Part shown: positions 22,589 through 35,490 of the stretch, piece after piece
How positions within the stretch are numbered: the first letter of the stretch is position 1
Layout: every line of letters starts with the position of its first letter
NCBI GenBank assembly: GCA_032622095.1
Contig: CP136061.1
Span: 61,191,627 to 61,255,626 of the forward strand
DNA length: 64,000 nucleotides
DNA from: Siphonodentalium dalli
Lineage: Eukaryota; Mollusca; Scaphopoda; Gadilida; Siphonodentaliidae
Direction of reading: 5' to 3'
Translations under genes and position numbers: made by a program
Notes under the pieces: model-generated
What the model was told of the DNA's origin: nothing
The model's input: only the letters and a program-made list of their open reading frames with translations
Databases searched by the model: none

Positions 22589-23143
22589 CCCGTCCATGAC
22601 TGGAGCTTCCTGAAATTTTGGAAAAACCTGAGCTAATGCATTCTCTTATATACATGTATATGCGAGTCTCCCACAGGGAGCATAGCATATATAAGAAAAT
22701 GCATTGGCCTAACAATATTTACCTTTGCCTTGTAAGCCAGTGAAAAACTGTGAATTATCTTATATATGCGAGGTTCCCAATGGGAGATGTGTAATGCTGA
22801 ACCAGAGCAGCTCCTGTCACTAAAGGGTTAAAACTACGGTACTCTACTTTAAGTCAAATAGCACGAAATAGAGTTGGGATGGGGAATGGTCCCAAAATTA
22901 ACAGTTAACCCTACCATGCCGGGAGCTGCGCTGGTGCAGCATTACAGATCATGCACCAGTGAATTATCTTATATGCTAGTCTCTCATATGGAGCCACGTA
23001 TATATATATAAGAGAATGCACTGGCTTACAAGGTCAAGGTAAATATTGTTAGGCCAAGCATTCTCTTATACAATGTACATATAAGAGAAAGCATTGGCAC
23101 AGGGTTTTTCGCAAAATTTCCGGAAGCTCCAGTCATGAAAGGG
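22589..23143. mobile_element. TTAA-flanked CCC(T) MITE with internal palindromic modules
   Basis: TTAA at 22585-22588 and 23144-23147. The ends are CCCGTCCATGACTGGAGCTT and its inverse (AAGCTCCAGTCATGAAAGGG with one extra GG). Inside are several palindromes of the ATGCATTCTCTTATATA...type (22634-22708, about 22760-22790, 22968-23028, 23048-23095). TTAA plus a CCCTTT-type end points to piggyBac. Related MITEs lie at 31347, 34957 and 62123. Confidence 0.75.
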
Positions 23144-23304
23144 TTAATTAAGAGACGATGTGAACTCATATCTGAGAACTACATTGAAAATATTGATCCA
23201 CACGACCAACTGATATCAACTGAATATTCCATGCATGCTAAAAACCCTGAAATTGATTATATATAGTCTGGTGATTCTTAATGAGTTTCCATTTCTATAC
23301 AAAT

Positions 23305-23455
23305 AAAGACTGGATCAAATGTTACTTGTTCGGCGTATGGGTATCTGGATTTGACAACCCCTATTCCCTGGAAGATAATTGTCTGTGTGGTGAAAATTCA
23401 GAATCTCTTGGAGATGAGATTTATTTTATATTATGTCTATTCAAGGTATAGGTAT
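23305..23455 (+). pseudogene. Possible LINE ORF2 C-terminal knuckle relic
   Basis: A frame from about 23308 reads SGFDNPYSLEDNCLCGENSE then SLGDEIYFILCLFK. The order C-x-C...DE-x-x-F-x-x-C resembles the LINE C-terminal zinc knuckle (CxxC...DExHFxxxC), with H replaced by Y and one cysteine spacing altered. It is short and stands alone, so this is a weak call. Confidence 0.35.
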
Positions 23456-23492
23456 ACGATTTAAATTGTGTGCTATATTGAACTGTTACGAC

Positions 23493-23902
23493 TACGTTCA
23501 TACGCTGGCAAGTTTGCACGGTATGTTTTGCGGGCATTTCGTCATAGAAAAACCACATGGTGCCAGAATATGAACGGAACCGTGCACATAACATGCATCT
23601 CTAACAAATCGAAATACATGAGCAGTAGCATTGATCTAATTCCACCAGTAGCAGTGCTATTGAAATTTGCCTTCAAATACCTGTATGATTTATTCTTGCG
23701 AGATAATTGCATGATATTTACAGGAAAATTCCGGTAGCATCATTACAGGTGGAACTACAGAAATTTAATTTTTCACGTAGTTAGATGTGGTACAGATGCA
23801 CTTTATGTGCTTGTTTCCGTTCATATTCTGGCACCATATCATTGTCTACGACAAAATGCCTGCAAACCATACCGTGCAAACTTGCCAGTGTATGAACGTA
23901 CC
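23493..23902. repeat. Foldback repeat with ~90-bp arms and ~230-bp loop
   Basis: The left arm (GTTCATACGCTGGCAAGTTT ...GGTGCCAGAATATGAACGGA) is the complement of the right arm (TCCGTTCATATTCTGGCACC ...AACTTGCCAGTGTATGAAC). The loop carries no gene. Probably a MITE or the product of an inverted duplication. Confidence 0.75.
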
Positions 23903-24016
23903 CGCATGAGCATTCACGGGCATTGGGTGATCTCTCAGCAAAATAATGTCAAACGTGGGGGTTGAGAATAAAGGGTAATGCTTCCCCAACATTTTGTGGC
24001 ATAGTATACTTCTCTT

Positions 24017-24386
24017 AAAGGGGTTATGTACACTGAATTCGGCCATTTATAGAACCATCTCCTATTATACTCAACAGAATATATGCAACAAATGAATGAA
24101 TTTGAGCCATGGATTAGTGAAAAATACACTCGTGTGCTCTACGAAGGATACAAACTACATGGTAGTTATAATGAGAATAAATTTATTTATGACTCGAGCC
24201 ATAAACTCATTTGCATTACAAGTACCATGTTGATTTACGCCGTTCATAAAGTAAATGAGTGTAGTTTGCACTCACCCATGGCTCCTTCACATTCATTCAT
24301 TTGTTGTATATATTATCATTATTATGTTGCGTAAAGGAGATGGTCCCATGCATAAATGGCCGGATTTAGTGTACAGTACCCCTTTT
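24017..24386. mobile_element. MITE with ~50-bp terminal inverted repeats
   Basis: Ends are AAAGGGGTTATGTACACTGA ATTCGGCCATTTAT and, inverted at the right, AAAGGGGTACTGTACACTAA ATCCGGCCATTTAT, both continuing with ACCATCTCC. A second inner inverted pair is CAACAAATGAATGAA(T) and ATTCATTCATTTGTTG. About 370 bp, no transposase. Confidence 0.75.
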
Positions 24387-26339
24387 GTAACGAAAGAATC
24401 CCATAAGAGCACTAAAAATAATTTATGACGCGTATACAGTATATTATTCCACTGTCAACATGTCCTAGATATACCATAACAACGCCTTAATACTTAGGTT
24501 TGCTTTGATGATTGAAGAGTTTGGCGATTCAAATTTGATAGTTCGTTCATAATATTAATATAAATGTGCAAATAAGTTTCGTGTTATATTTAAAACAATT
24601 GTTGAATGTGTTTTACAATAAATTTCATCCATCGGCAATTGGGTGTTTTATTTCGTATATAAATGGTGTGGGTTCTTGTCTGCAGTGAACATATTCCTTG
24701 TGCACACTAAGTTATTATTGTCATGCAATTTTCAAAATGTGCTCCAATGTACCCCCAATAGATGTTTTCAACATATAACATGACCCACCAGTTCAATTTG
24801 ACCAGTTTGCATTAATGTGTCCATGCACATGTTTAGTTATATTTTTAGATTACCAATTAAGGCTTCAAGAAAAGTTTAGAGTCTGCAATACCAATTAAGG
24901 GCTTGCAGAGAGTATGGGACACTTTACAATAATCGGCTGGAAAATACGAAAGGCGAATTGTCACTGTTTTTGGACCCCCTACCCTATTTGAAGTCATAAA
25001 CATACTAAAATTATATGCTATATGTTTTAACAATGGATGTGGAGAAAAAGGTATTCGATAAGGATATATAATTATAATATGCGTGGTCTGCATGGTTCCC
25101 GTAAGCCTGTGGCACCTTACATACAGCGAACGGCAAATCAGAAAGACCATTTTTCGATTGTTTGGAGACATGCCCCTATCCTATTTTAAGTCTTGCACAC
25201 TCAACGAACTGAATATATGACAACATTCTTTCAACTACGTACACGTCACACTATTTTGCTTTTTTGATTTATATATAAGGCATATACAACTGAGAGAACT
25301 GCCACCTTAGTGAGACAAGAGTGGGGATTAATTTGAACATGTTTATTTTCTATATTTCTTATTATTTAGAGGGACACTACAATCACTTTGGCAACAAATG
25401 TGATTGTGTTTGATATTTGTGAGACTATATGTATACATTGTGTGTCTTATGTTGTTTACAGATATCCCAGTCCAACAAAGTCGACGTCAATGCAAGTTTG
25501 TTTATACCTGTTATCAATAAAATGTGGTGTTGGGGTCTGGAGGCCCGAACACGTCTTTAATCACTTAAAAAATGCATCGGGCCCAATTTTCAGCAAATGA
25601 GTCATGTTGGGTCGCATTATGATCAATTGGGAAATTTGGTAAAGTTGTTACCCACCCACCACCGATTCCGTTATTTTTCACTATCATTTTCGTGAACAAT
25701 ATATATTTCTTCTTTAAAAAAAAGTTTGTTTCAACTTTTTATAGCGTGTGTATATGGGCATCTCGAAAACTGGAGCTCTTTTTCGATTAACCGCTGCACT
25801 AGAGAATTAATGTTATGTGGCAGCTAACAACGATTTCGAATGAGGTGAGGTAATACCATAACTAATATACTAGTAATACAATGTGAATGATAGCATGAAT
25901 CTTAGTCTTATTTCTAGACTAAAGTCTAGTATGTTCTCTATGTAGCAGTTCAGACTTGCCGTTCAGTCTATAATGTTCATATAAAACGTATTTCAACCAA
26001 GCAGGGACAAGGATTTAGGTGGGTTGAGTTGTGTTTATTGTCAAAAATTGCTGGTACATAGGCTCCCACGTTGGTTAATGTTTTGTATGTAATGGTAATA
26101 CAGCAGGATTTACCAGAGTATAATGTAAGTCGTGTCTTTAGTTGGAATTTACAAGGGCATGTCGTTTTACATGGTATTTACATGACTTTTACCCGAGTAC
26201 ATCATTGTCTATCTGACTTTACCATATTTTACCGTGGTTTACTTGGCTTTACCAGTGTAATTTTCCACGGATATGAGCGATAACTCTATTTCACAATAGC
26301 ACATTTCTCAGCTGAGGTGTTTTCTGTCTGAATTTATCA
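24387..26339. other. Intergenic DNA, no gene recognised
   Basis: A 104-codon minus frame (24857-25171) has no recognisable domain, and ACCAATTAAGG(C/G)CTT is duplicated locally at about 24852 and 24890. From about 26060 to 26270, TTTACCA/TGGTAAA motifs resemble the degenerate palindromic repeat at 1620-2500. Confidence 0.3.
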
Positions 26340-28220
26340 ATTTTGATGCCCCTCTCCCTTCCGTGCACCCCTGACTCAAATGGCGCCACTTTTGTCATCT
26401 TGAAATCACAGTGGCGCCATTTGAGTCAGGGGTGCACGGAAGGGAGAGGTGCACCAAAATTGATAAACTTTTTAGCGCCGATTTCCACCAAATTGATACC
26501 CATTCTTTTACATGATACGAGAAATCTAATCGTGTGATTTAAATGTGGCAAAATTGGCGCCATTTGAGTCAGGGGTGCGCGGAAGGGGAGAGGGGCACCA
26601 ACACTGATAAAACTTTTTAGCGCCGATTTCAACCAAATTGATACACATTATTCTTCATGATACGAGAAATGTAATAGTGTGATGTAAAGATGCCAAATTG
26701 GTGCTGTTTGGGTGAAAGATGGAGGGGCATTTAATTTGATATGAATGTGTTTAGTCGCCGATTATCACCAAACTTATACATTATCATCTTCAAGACATCA
26801 GCAGTGCGACGGTGTGTCTTAAAGCTATCTTAGGTGGCGTGTGATTTAAATATGTCAAAAGTGGCATTTAAAGTGTGATTTAAAGATGGCAAAAGTGGTG
26901 CAATTTGAGTCAGGGGTGCAATGAAGGAGAGAGGGACACCAAACTTGATAAAACCATTTTCAGCGCCGATTTCCACCAGATGGAAATAAATTCTTCTCCA
27001 TCAAACTTATACATAATGATATCAGGAGTCTAATCGTGTGGGTAAATACGCCAAATTGGCGACGTTTGTTTAAGAGATGGGGGCACTATATTTGATACTA
27101 AGTTGTTTGTCGCCGATTTCCACCAATTTTATATATATACATCTTCTTATTGGTCTGTGTTACATATACCTTCACGTGGACCATCTATGTGGCACAAAAG
27201 GGACTAACACGTGTAACTTGTTACGAGCTAGATAATGGCTGCGGACACACGTACCACAGTTGCGATGGCATAGTAGGTGTGACAATTTATTATGGTGCAA
27301 TTTGGTGACAATTGGTCGTCATATATTCTGTGCCCGCTGAGTTTCCGCACAATTAGTCGACTCGACCAATTAACCCATGGCGTTTCACCAAGGCTGATCT
27401 CTACTCATTACGTTTTGCTACATTGTATTCTCTATACGATATAGAACTGCACGATCGATCGTCCAGAATTGCTGTGTCGGAACTGTTGGAGGAAATGCAG
27501 CTGCGAGTCTGCGAGAAAGTATCTGGAATAAACAAAGCGAACTATACAAGGACCAAAAACAAGAACAAGACTGATTATAACAAACGTTGGAGGACTCATT
27601 ATGCGAATATGCAGCGGGCGACATTGCTAGCTATGGCAGATTAATTATGACAACCAATTGTCACCAAACTCCACCATAATAAATTGTCACACCTACTATG
27701 CCATCGATACTGTGATACGTGTGTCCGCAGCCAATGGTGCGGGTAAAATTTGTCTACAAAGACGCTGTTTGTGTCAGGTGCAAAAAATGGGGATTTCCAC
27801 AAAAAGGGTCAAGAGTGCACAGACTGCACCAACATATATACACATGTAGACGCCCATTTCCACCAAATTGACGCATATTGTTTTATGTTTTATGCCATGA
27901 TACGCGGTATTTAATCGTGTGATTTAAATGGGGGTCGCTTGGTGAGTATTTGTTTAGTTGCCGATTACCACCACAAATATACGCAATCATCTCCGTGATA
28001 CCAGGAATCTAATGAATGTGGTTTAGATATGGGAAAAGGGGCGCCGTTCGAGTCATTAATGTGGAAGGGGTGGGCAACAAAGCTGATACAAATATGATTG
28101 GCACTAATTTCCACCAAGAAGGGACGCTATATATGTAACATTGATTAGAATGTTTTAGTCGCCAATATCAACAAAAGTTGTATCAGGTCATCTCCATATA
28201 ATTCGTTCTATAAGGAGTTT
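26340..28220 (+). repeat. Diverged tandem repeat, unit ~145-150 bp, interrupted by a MITE
   Basis: GGCGCCATTTGAGTCAGGGG TGC, GGGAGAGG(T/G)GCACCAA, TTAGCGCCGATTTCCACCAA and ATGATACGAGAAATCTAAT recur in order from about 26370, 26405, 26550, 26690, 26885, 27045 and, beyond the MITE at 27236-27733, again to about 28200 with growing divergence. The first two units are partly inverted around 26400. No coding. Confidence 0.75.
27236..27733. mobile_element. MITE with ~60-bp terminal inverted repeats, copy 1
   Basis: The left end (TGGCTGCGGACACACGTACC ACAG...GCATAGTAGGTGTGACAATT TATTATGGTG) is inverted at the right (...GTGTCCGCAGCCA). A second copy with the same ends lies at 34049-34724; part of its interior is in the opposite orientation. 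The 73-codon open frame inside (27423-27644) is not kept intact in copy 2. Superfamily uncertain (hAT-like by eye), no clear target duplication. Confidence 0.8.
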
Positions 28221-28389
28221 TGACGTTCACATTTCACAGCCTCGACATATGGTGACCTAATTAAGTCACTTCAACAATTACATCTTCTCAACTGTCATGT
28301 GTATCGGGACGGGAATCAGGACATTCATACAGTGAGTTCGCAAAACAGATACATAGAAGAAAACATTATAAGTATACTTATCACTATAT

Positions 28390-28860
28390 TTAAAGGCACG
28401 TGAGGCCTTATTTGTTCTAATCACCGTAAACAGAAAAACATTAAAACGCATACAGTTTCGTTCATATATACCATGACCATCACGTAAACAGCATGGTATC
28501 ATAAAGACCTACTATATTTTACCTAAGCAAGAGCCTGATTGTGTTACAGAAGACAGCACAATGCTACTGGCTAATCACACACAAATGGCATAAACGCTCT
28601 TTATTAGTTCCATATCGGGAATTCACCAACAAAGAACCATCATAATATAAACAAACACCAGAAAAGTAACTTTTTATGCTTTTGTTTACATAACAATGGT
28701 CAAACATTTGACAATAACATACTGTTTATGCGATATTTCTTATTTGTATACGGACAAAGTCTGTCTACATTTTGATGTTCTTTCTGTTTGTATTTTTGGT
28801 TTTTGACGGGTGGAAATATTTTCACAGGATACCCACCGCCAAGGCCAACCGTACCTTTAA
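28390..28860. mobile_element. TTAA-flanked MITE, copy 3 (piggyBac-like family)
   Basis: TTAA at 28390-28393 and 28857-28860. Same ends and internal landmarks as the copy at 4276-4776, with internal deletions (for example after CAACAAAGAAC). No transposase. Confidence 0.8.
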
Positions 28861-29746
28861 GGGATGCATATATTCTTGCAAAAATGAGGGACCTTGCATC
28901 GTTAGAGGATGGTACGTTAGACTTGATAATGTATTATAACACAATTGAGTCTGTCCCATTCAAGATATTTTCCGCAAGAAAGATACAATTTGTCAAGAGA
29001 GCTGGAAATGCGTTGAAGACCTGTTCGAAATAGTGGTGACACTGTGCAGTCAAATATGGTTTCTTCTGAGATAAAAGAAAACAGTCAGTAGCACATGACT
29101 TTTCAGGACCCTCCAATACTGGACGCTGACAAGGGTATATCACCTGATACAGAGAATTTCTGTCCCTTTTAGAACAGACTCATAGCCTAACATAAACAAC
29201 TTAAAACCTCGCTCTGTGTCGATCACATGTAGCTGACCAATATAGCAACTTTTATTTTAAACTGAGAATAATTGGCCACTACAACACCACGGACAGATGA
29301 GCAACAGGGCATTTCTTGAAAAAATATTGATCAAGACTATTCTTTATTCAATTTGACCACATGCATGTCCACACTACATAGTAGAAGGTATCACTTCACT
29401 TTAACCTGAGCAACGCCGGGTAACCCTGCTAGTTACGAATAAATTTATAACGTCATGTCGCAACTAAAAATATCAGTATATTATGATTTGACAACAAAAA
29501 TGTTGTTTGAATATAGCCAATTTAACACTGAATGTATGCATGGATATCAAAATTAGGGTGAAGAAAGATGGCAACAGAATTTTCAATGCATTCATTTGCC
29601 GGCTCGTCGCTGATTGGTCGAAAATATCCGCTAATAATTATTTTATTGACAGCTATGGAAAGGTCCATACTGAATTTACTGATAGCGTCCGCGATATTAT
29701 ATTGAGTCACGTGGTATTTACGCGGTGCAAAGACGATAGATTGTTT
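28861..29746. other. Intergenic DNA, no gene recognised
   Basis: A frame just downstream of the MITE (about 28864-29033) reads DAYILAKMRDLASLEDGTLD and stops at CSK. No known domain; possibly chance or a relic. A 94-codon frame (29507-29791) runs into the next MITE. Confidence 0.3.
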
Positions 29747-30335
29747 AGGGGGCGATTCCATTCATTACGCTGGGCTACAATGGGTAAATGACCTTGGGCA
29801 AAAGTGAATGGAATGATTTTTGGTGACCGGAGTAATCTAAAAACCGCACAGTTACAACTGCAAACAAAACATAATTTTTTATTGAGAAAATTTGACAAAA
29901 CTCACATTGGGCGTGTCCAACAGACGAAGACTTAAGTAAATGAACAAAACTATCTGATATTCACAATGAAATTTACTAACGACAATTTTGACTTTTATCG
30001 AACAAGCAAAATACCTAATTTTGGAACAACCTTGACACTAAGTATCTAAAACTTTGGATACATAATTTTAACTGTCCTTCAATTGAAATATATATTTCAG
30101 AATTATATATTATAGTCATGAAAAATTATACAAAATAAAATTCATTTAATCTATTACATAAATATTTTCCAAGTGCTTTCTCAGTTGACAACCGATCTTC
30201 GCGCGGAAAGTGACGTCACCTCGGCCGTATGTGTATCGAACGTAGCCCGGCATATTTACGATCGGTCATTCCATTCATTGCCCATTATAATTTAATTACC
30301 CATTGTAGCCGAGCGTAATGAATAGACTCGCCCCT
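29747..30335. mobile_element. MITE with ~43-bp terminal inverted repeats
   Basis: The left end AGGGGGCGATTCCATTCATT ACGCTGGGCTACAATGGGTA matches the inverse of the right end (TACCCATTGTAGCCGAGCGT AATGAATAGACTCGCCCCT). A second inner pair (TGAATGGAATGA / TCATTCCATTCA) makes the ends fold further. TA flanks both sides. Confidence 0.75.
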
Positions 30336-30779
30336 AGAAATATTGATGGACAGTAACAGGACAACAATGCAAGCGTAAATATTGGCGTTAGAAACCAACC
30401 TTTCTGGAAACACCCACTGGAAACATTCAGATGGAAGTGAAGCGTCATGTGCAGTGCACTGATCTGCGTAAAACCTGCACCATAATGCACGTCATTATCA
30501 TATGGTGGATGTAGTTTAGCTCGTGTTCTGTGGTTGTCAGTGACTAATTCGGCCAGACTGAACTGGGAAATATTAACATTTGACGTCAAGCGGTGTTATC
30601 TGAAAATGTACGTTGGATATATCGTTTGACTTTTCGCAAATAGTTGGAAATGAAATCGGGAGCGCGTCATACCTGTGTATTTCATGACCGATCAGTTTGA
30701 AACAATGAACTTATTACTACGTAATACGTTTTGTAAACGGCCCGCTCTATTCGGCAAATTACGATATGGACGTGCATAC

Positions 30780-31062
30780 ATGGATGCTTGTCTGCGATTG
30801 GGCGTCGCTTCACTTATTATAACATTGGTATCTGCCAGCGTTGTCACAGAAACAAAGTTCGAAATCGTTCCAAACTTAGGATGGGTCTCAGAGACTCCTT
30901 TAATTGGGACATATGGGCTGACGGGATGCGCTGCTCTCTGTCTAAGGACCCCGGGTTGTGTGGCGGCCGCCTATTGTCGTTCGACTCAATCGTGCGACAC
31001 CAAGACAAACAAATTCGCACAGACAACGCATAGTACAGACTGTGACGTACTGTACGTGCCAG
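30780..31062 (+). CDS. Exon 1: signal peptide plus PAN/Apple-like domain of a lophotrochozoan-type surface protein
   Basis: From ATG at 30780, residues 1-20 (MDACLRLGVASLIITLVSAS) form a typical signal peptide. Residues about 24-94 hold six cysteines (C50, C54, C60, C66, C72, C88) in the CxxxC...C...C pattern of PAN/Apple modules, with the phrase CAALCLRTPGCVAAAYC. The frame is open upstream and has earlier in-frame ATGs at 30684 and 30705, but only the 30780 start puts the hydrophobic stretch at the N-terminus. The exon ends at a strong donor, CCAG|GTGAGT, after one base of a codon; exon 2 completes it. PAN domains bind sugars or proteins outside the cell; the ligand here is unknown. Confidence 0.75.
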
Positions 31063-31346
31063 GTGAGTGAATAATTATTTCAACATCTTAGGTCACCAAC
31101 TGTTCCATTCTCAGTTAACTGCATACCAACATATAAATAGTGGTCTGATTACCTACCATAATAAAATAGTCTCTATTTCCCTAACCGCGGGATTCCACGT
31201 CAGTATGTATACTCAGTTACGCCAGAACTCACTATTAATATAGCTCCAAGATAAAAGCGTCCAATCGAAACGATTAACATAACGCGGCCGAGAAAAGACA
31301 TTTGGTGTCATTATGCCTCTGAATGTATGTTTACCACTCAGCTTAA
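31063..31346. other. Start of intron 1, nothing recognised
   Basis: Intron sequence from the GTGAGT donor to the first MITE. No feature seen. Confidence 0.4.
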
Positions 31347-31570
31347 CCCTTTCATGGCTGGAGATACGCTGGTGCAGCATTAAAAACCATGTGTCAGTGT
31401 ATTCTCTTTATAAGAGAATGCACTGGCTTATACGTTCAAGGTAAATATTGATATGCCAATGTAGTATCTTATATATGCGAGGCTCCATGTGGGAGACTCG
31501 AATATATAAGATAATGCAATGGCACATGGTTTTCGCTAAATTTCAGGAAGCTCCAATCATGAAAGGATCA
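31347..31570. mobile_element. Short TTAA-ended MITE with palindromic modules
   Basis: TTAA at 31343-31346, then CCCTTTCATGGCTGGAG. The right end is the decayed inverse CTCCAATCATGAAAGGATCA A. Internal palindromes at about 31393-31430 and 31457-31521 use the ATTCTCTTTATAAGAGAATG and ATATATGCGAGGCTCC...ATGTGGGAGACTCG types. Same family as 22589-23143 and 62123-62375. Confidence 0.7.
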
Positions 31571-34048
31571 ACAAACAATTAAAGTCAAGCTACATCCTTA
31601 AACTTTTGTGATCATTGACAAAACTATAACACTTATAGCGCATTCATCACAGAAGTTATTACATATAATATTTTGTATTTAAGACTTAATTGTCGGTCAA
31701 ATTCATTCTGATTTGATCTGGCAAATTTCCAAATGAATATTGGCATGTAGTTCAGTTTCCAAGAATGATGCAGAATGTAACCGACAAAAGTCTTAAACAG
31801 AACATACAAGGTTCCTTAAATTCCGTTATAGTACAGAATAGTATAGCATATGATTATATTAATGCGATATTATTCACAAAACACGTTTTGTGTCCGAGAA
31901 AATACAGGTCGACTGTTGTTTAGATTCTCGCAAAGAGCGCAGTCGTTATTTCGTGGGAGAATCTGGATTCAGAATTCGAAACAGATTGCGGGGCGGGGCT
32001 AAATCGAGATTACACGGATTCAAGGTCAGATTTTGAAAAACACGTTGCCGCCGGTACTCGGTCTAATGTTCCTCCAGCGTCAAACATGGCTCATGTATTT
32101 GGCACAAGTATAAGTTGTATCTTATATTTATAATGTCCATGTTTGTTGTGATAGTCATGGTTTTCTTCTATGTGTATATACATGGCACCTAATTAGCTGC
32201 CAATCAAACTTAACCGCATCTTTTTTTTTCAAGTTAAAGTGTGTTTATTGATGAGAGCAAGCATTGCTAACAGCTCTAGATCGCCTAATCAAATTCCGAA
32301 GACGTTGTAGAGAACACACGAAACTTGTCAATTATACAGGGACGTGCGACAAGGGTTGGGCATCCCCCGAACTTTTGGTACATTTCCAACAGTTGAAAAT
32401 TTCATGCATGATACAACATTAGTTGGAAATTAATTTGACACCATAGATATGTTGGAATTGTTCTCATTGTTTGATTTCCAACCAGTAATAGTTGGTAATT
32501 ATCCAATCTTAGGGTGTGTCAGGTTGGATATTTCCAAGGGGGTGCAAATGGAATTCTGCGAACCTGTGAGTTTGTTGTTTGATTCAAGGGGGTGAGTGCA
32601 GTTGGCCGGAAATTTGAATATGCCACCATGGGAACCCTCTATAGCCACATCCCTAGAACTTATACGTGTGGCTATTTAATCAAATAAATTGACTGACATT
32701 TCCACTATATTGTCATGCGATTCCAGAATAAGCATTACATTTGTGTTTGTGCGATTGCGAGATGCTGCAGCTCACGTGCATGCGATCACAAGACCACAAC
32801 ATTAGCTACATGGGCAAAGCTTTATTTTCCAGCTTATGCACAGCACGTTGGTCAAAAAGTGCCTGTGTTTCGGCACCACATAGACTATTGTGCAAAGCGA
32901 CTGCATTTAACGAAAACAATTTGATATATGAAATGGTTATATAAGACTAGATGGTACATACGTGTATCTGATAATCCATATATAGACATAATATAATCCT
33001 ACTATTTTTTGAATAAGAAGGAACATACAATTACGAACAAAGCAGGAGGCATATCCATACAGGTTCACGTGAATTCGGTCAATGGTGACGTTATCCGCCG
33101 AATTTGAAATCGACATGCGTTCGGACGGTATTTTATTGATGGAATTATGAAATGAGCATGATGAAAGTGACAATGAAATCGACAAAAATTTGCTTCAAGT
33201 TCGCCATTAACTGAAGTGCTCCCCCAGCGTTACTATCGGTAACATTATTATTTGGCTAATTTCAGTAACATTCTCCCCGTTTACACTCGACAACACAAAT
33301 TTTTCTCCGCGTTTAAAATTCTTTGATATGGATCGTTATCCTGCAATTATTTGTACACAAAACTCCGAGGTGGTGAAATATCGGTTTATTTACGTTACGA
33401 ATGTTCTGATTCCGATTACGGAATTAGAATCGCGTTATTTGGAAAGACACGAAATTTGCTATAAATAAATGTTAACTGATGTCGTTGTCTTAGATGGACA
33501 GCAATAATACAGTAGTTGTCAGTACAAAATAGTAGGCCTAACGGCTAACCCTTATAGTAATTTAAGTCTAATTTAATTTAGTCACGTTTGGTCGTAACAT
33601 TAGTTGTTGTGGAACAAAGCCTATGTTGATAAAATGTATTATCATACAAGTATATACAAGAGACGTTCAACTATTTGCATGGAGCCGAAGAATGCAAACG
33701 TTAGAACAACAGGTCAGTCGATATTATATTCACCGGATCAGAAAGGTAATTTTAGAGCAGCAACGCCTTAGCACAATTAACACTAAGTTGTTGAGAATAT
33801 TGTCGCCGAAACAAAATTGAATAGACATCTTCAGAATGCATTGTAACGAGACTGTAAGTACTCCCGTTACCAAAAACAGTTGACGAGAGTGTGTGTTAAG
33901 GCACGTGAAGAGGGAGAGTGGGTGTTCAGGCAGCATTCACGGTGACGGTTTGTCGCATCGATTTCACACACACAGTTTAGAGTGGACCATCGGTTCGGGA
34001 AAGACAACAGTGTTTCAAGAAGCATTATGGTAAAAGATCAATACACAA
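31571..34048. other. Intron 1 DNA, no gene recognised
   Basis: It contains a foldback repeat at about 31685-31795 (ends AGACTTAATTGTCGGTCAAA and TGTAACCGACAAAAGTCTT, related to 8225-8365), and TTCCAAC(A/T)-type repeats at about 32385-32530 that resemble 10200-10450. Minus-strand frames near 32937-33185 and 33730-33936 have no known domain. Confidence 0.3.
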
Positions 34049-34724
34049 TGGCTGCGGACACACGTACCACAGTAACGATGCCATAGTAGGTGTGACAATT
34101 TATTATGGTGGAGTTTGGCCGTCATAATTAATATGCCACAGCTAGCCATGTCGCTCGCTGCATATTCGCACAATGAGTCACCCAATGTTCCTTTTAATCA
34201 GCCTTTTTATTGTTTTGTTCCTTGTATAGTTCGCTTTGTTTATTCCAGATACTTTATCTCAGATGCATTTCCTCCAACAGTTCCGACACAGCTTCATCCG
34301 CCCACACGATGTTAGCGGAATTATGCGTAGAGCTAAACGTCGCAAAATAAAAAAAACGCAATTAGGGAAAGTTCTTAATATAAGTAGATAAGCATGCATT
34401 GAAATGATCGTATCAATAAATACTACGTGCATGATATGTGAGTGAATGAGGGATTGCCACGGTCAAACACAATTCTGGATGATCGATCGTGTACTTATAA
34501 ATATATCGCAGAGAATACAATGCAGCAAAATGTAATGAGTAGAGATCAATCTTGGTGAAACGCAATGGGTTAATTGGTCCAGTCGACTCATTGTGCGGAA
34601 ACGCAGCGGGCAACATGGTAAACTATGCTACAGAATTGTGACGACCAATTGTCACCAAACTCCACCATAATAAATGGTCACACCTACTATGCCATCGCTA
34701 CTGTGGTACGTGTGTCCGCAGCCA
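34049..34724. mobile_element. MITE with ~60-bp terminal inverted repeats, copy 2
   Basis: Same ends as the element at 27236-27733 (TGGCTGCGGACACACGTACC ...GTGTCCGCAGCCA). It is longer. Its interior carries segments such as CTAGCCATGTCGCTCGCTGC ATATTCGC that are the complement of copy 1 sequence, so the interior was inverted or the element recombined. Confidence 0.75.
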
Positions 34725-34956
34725 CAGATGTTGACATCGCAATTATATTAGAAACAAAACAAAGTATCGGCTATACGTGTACACCATGCACGTTTAAATA
34801 TTAAATATGAATACCAATCGATCGCCGTTACAAACAACAGTTTACTATTTCATCCAGTGAATAAGCAAATCGCTCACCTGACGACTACACATTTGAAACG
34901 CATTCAGACTGCATGCATAAACAACACAGCTCGCAAGCAAACCATCATCTAATTAA

Positions 34957-35415
34957 CTCTTTCAGTGCTAGGGGCCGATCTCATCGGCCCTAATTTACGG
35001 TCTGTAAAATCGGCGCTAAAGTTTTTTTTTCGATTTTGTGTTTTTTTTGGGTTGAATTTTTTTTGGGTATGCTTAAGCATGCTATAGCGAATTTAAAAAC
35101 AAACTGGTTAAAACCTTAGGGGCATCTTATAACTCAAAACTATCACCAAGTATTCATAGTAATAATTTTGATGCCCATGAAAAATGTAAGATTCCCTGGC
35201 ACTAAACCTACAAAATAAGTCTGTTAAAGAATATAAGAAAAAATTATTAAAATTGTAAAAAATTGTAAAAAATAATAACAAATGATGAAAAATTGTTAGG
35301 CCAATGCATTCTCTTATATATGCGAGGCGACCTATGGTCGACTCGCATATATAAGAGAATGCATTGCCACAGGGTATATGGGTTGATACAAAAATTGGAC
35401 CTGGCACTGAAAGGG
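34957..35415. mobile_element. TTAA-flanked MITE (CTCTTTCAGTGCTAGG ends) carrying the palindromic module
   Basis: TTAA at 34953-34956 and 35416-35419. The ends are CTCTTTCAGTGCTAGG and the inverse CCTGGCACTGAAAGGG. A single 69-bp palindrome at 35303-35371 has the same arms as those in the 3161-3628 element (GCATTCTCTTATATATGCGA). piggyBac-like by TTAA and CCCTTT-type end. No transposase. Confidence 0.75.
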
Positions 35416-35490
35416 TTAATAAATACCCCCACTCCTTTGTCGGCGATATTTCTGCAGGCTCGTCGGCAAAGTGAGAACAAGAAAACCTTA

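Noticed and set aside
27423-27644. 73-codon basic frame (MYSLYDIELHDRSSRI...)
   Set aside because: It lies inside a MITE, and the second copy at 34049-34724 does not preserve it.
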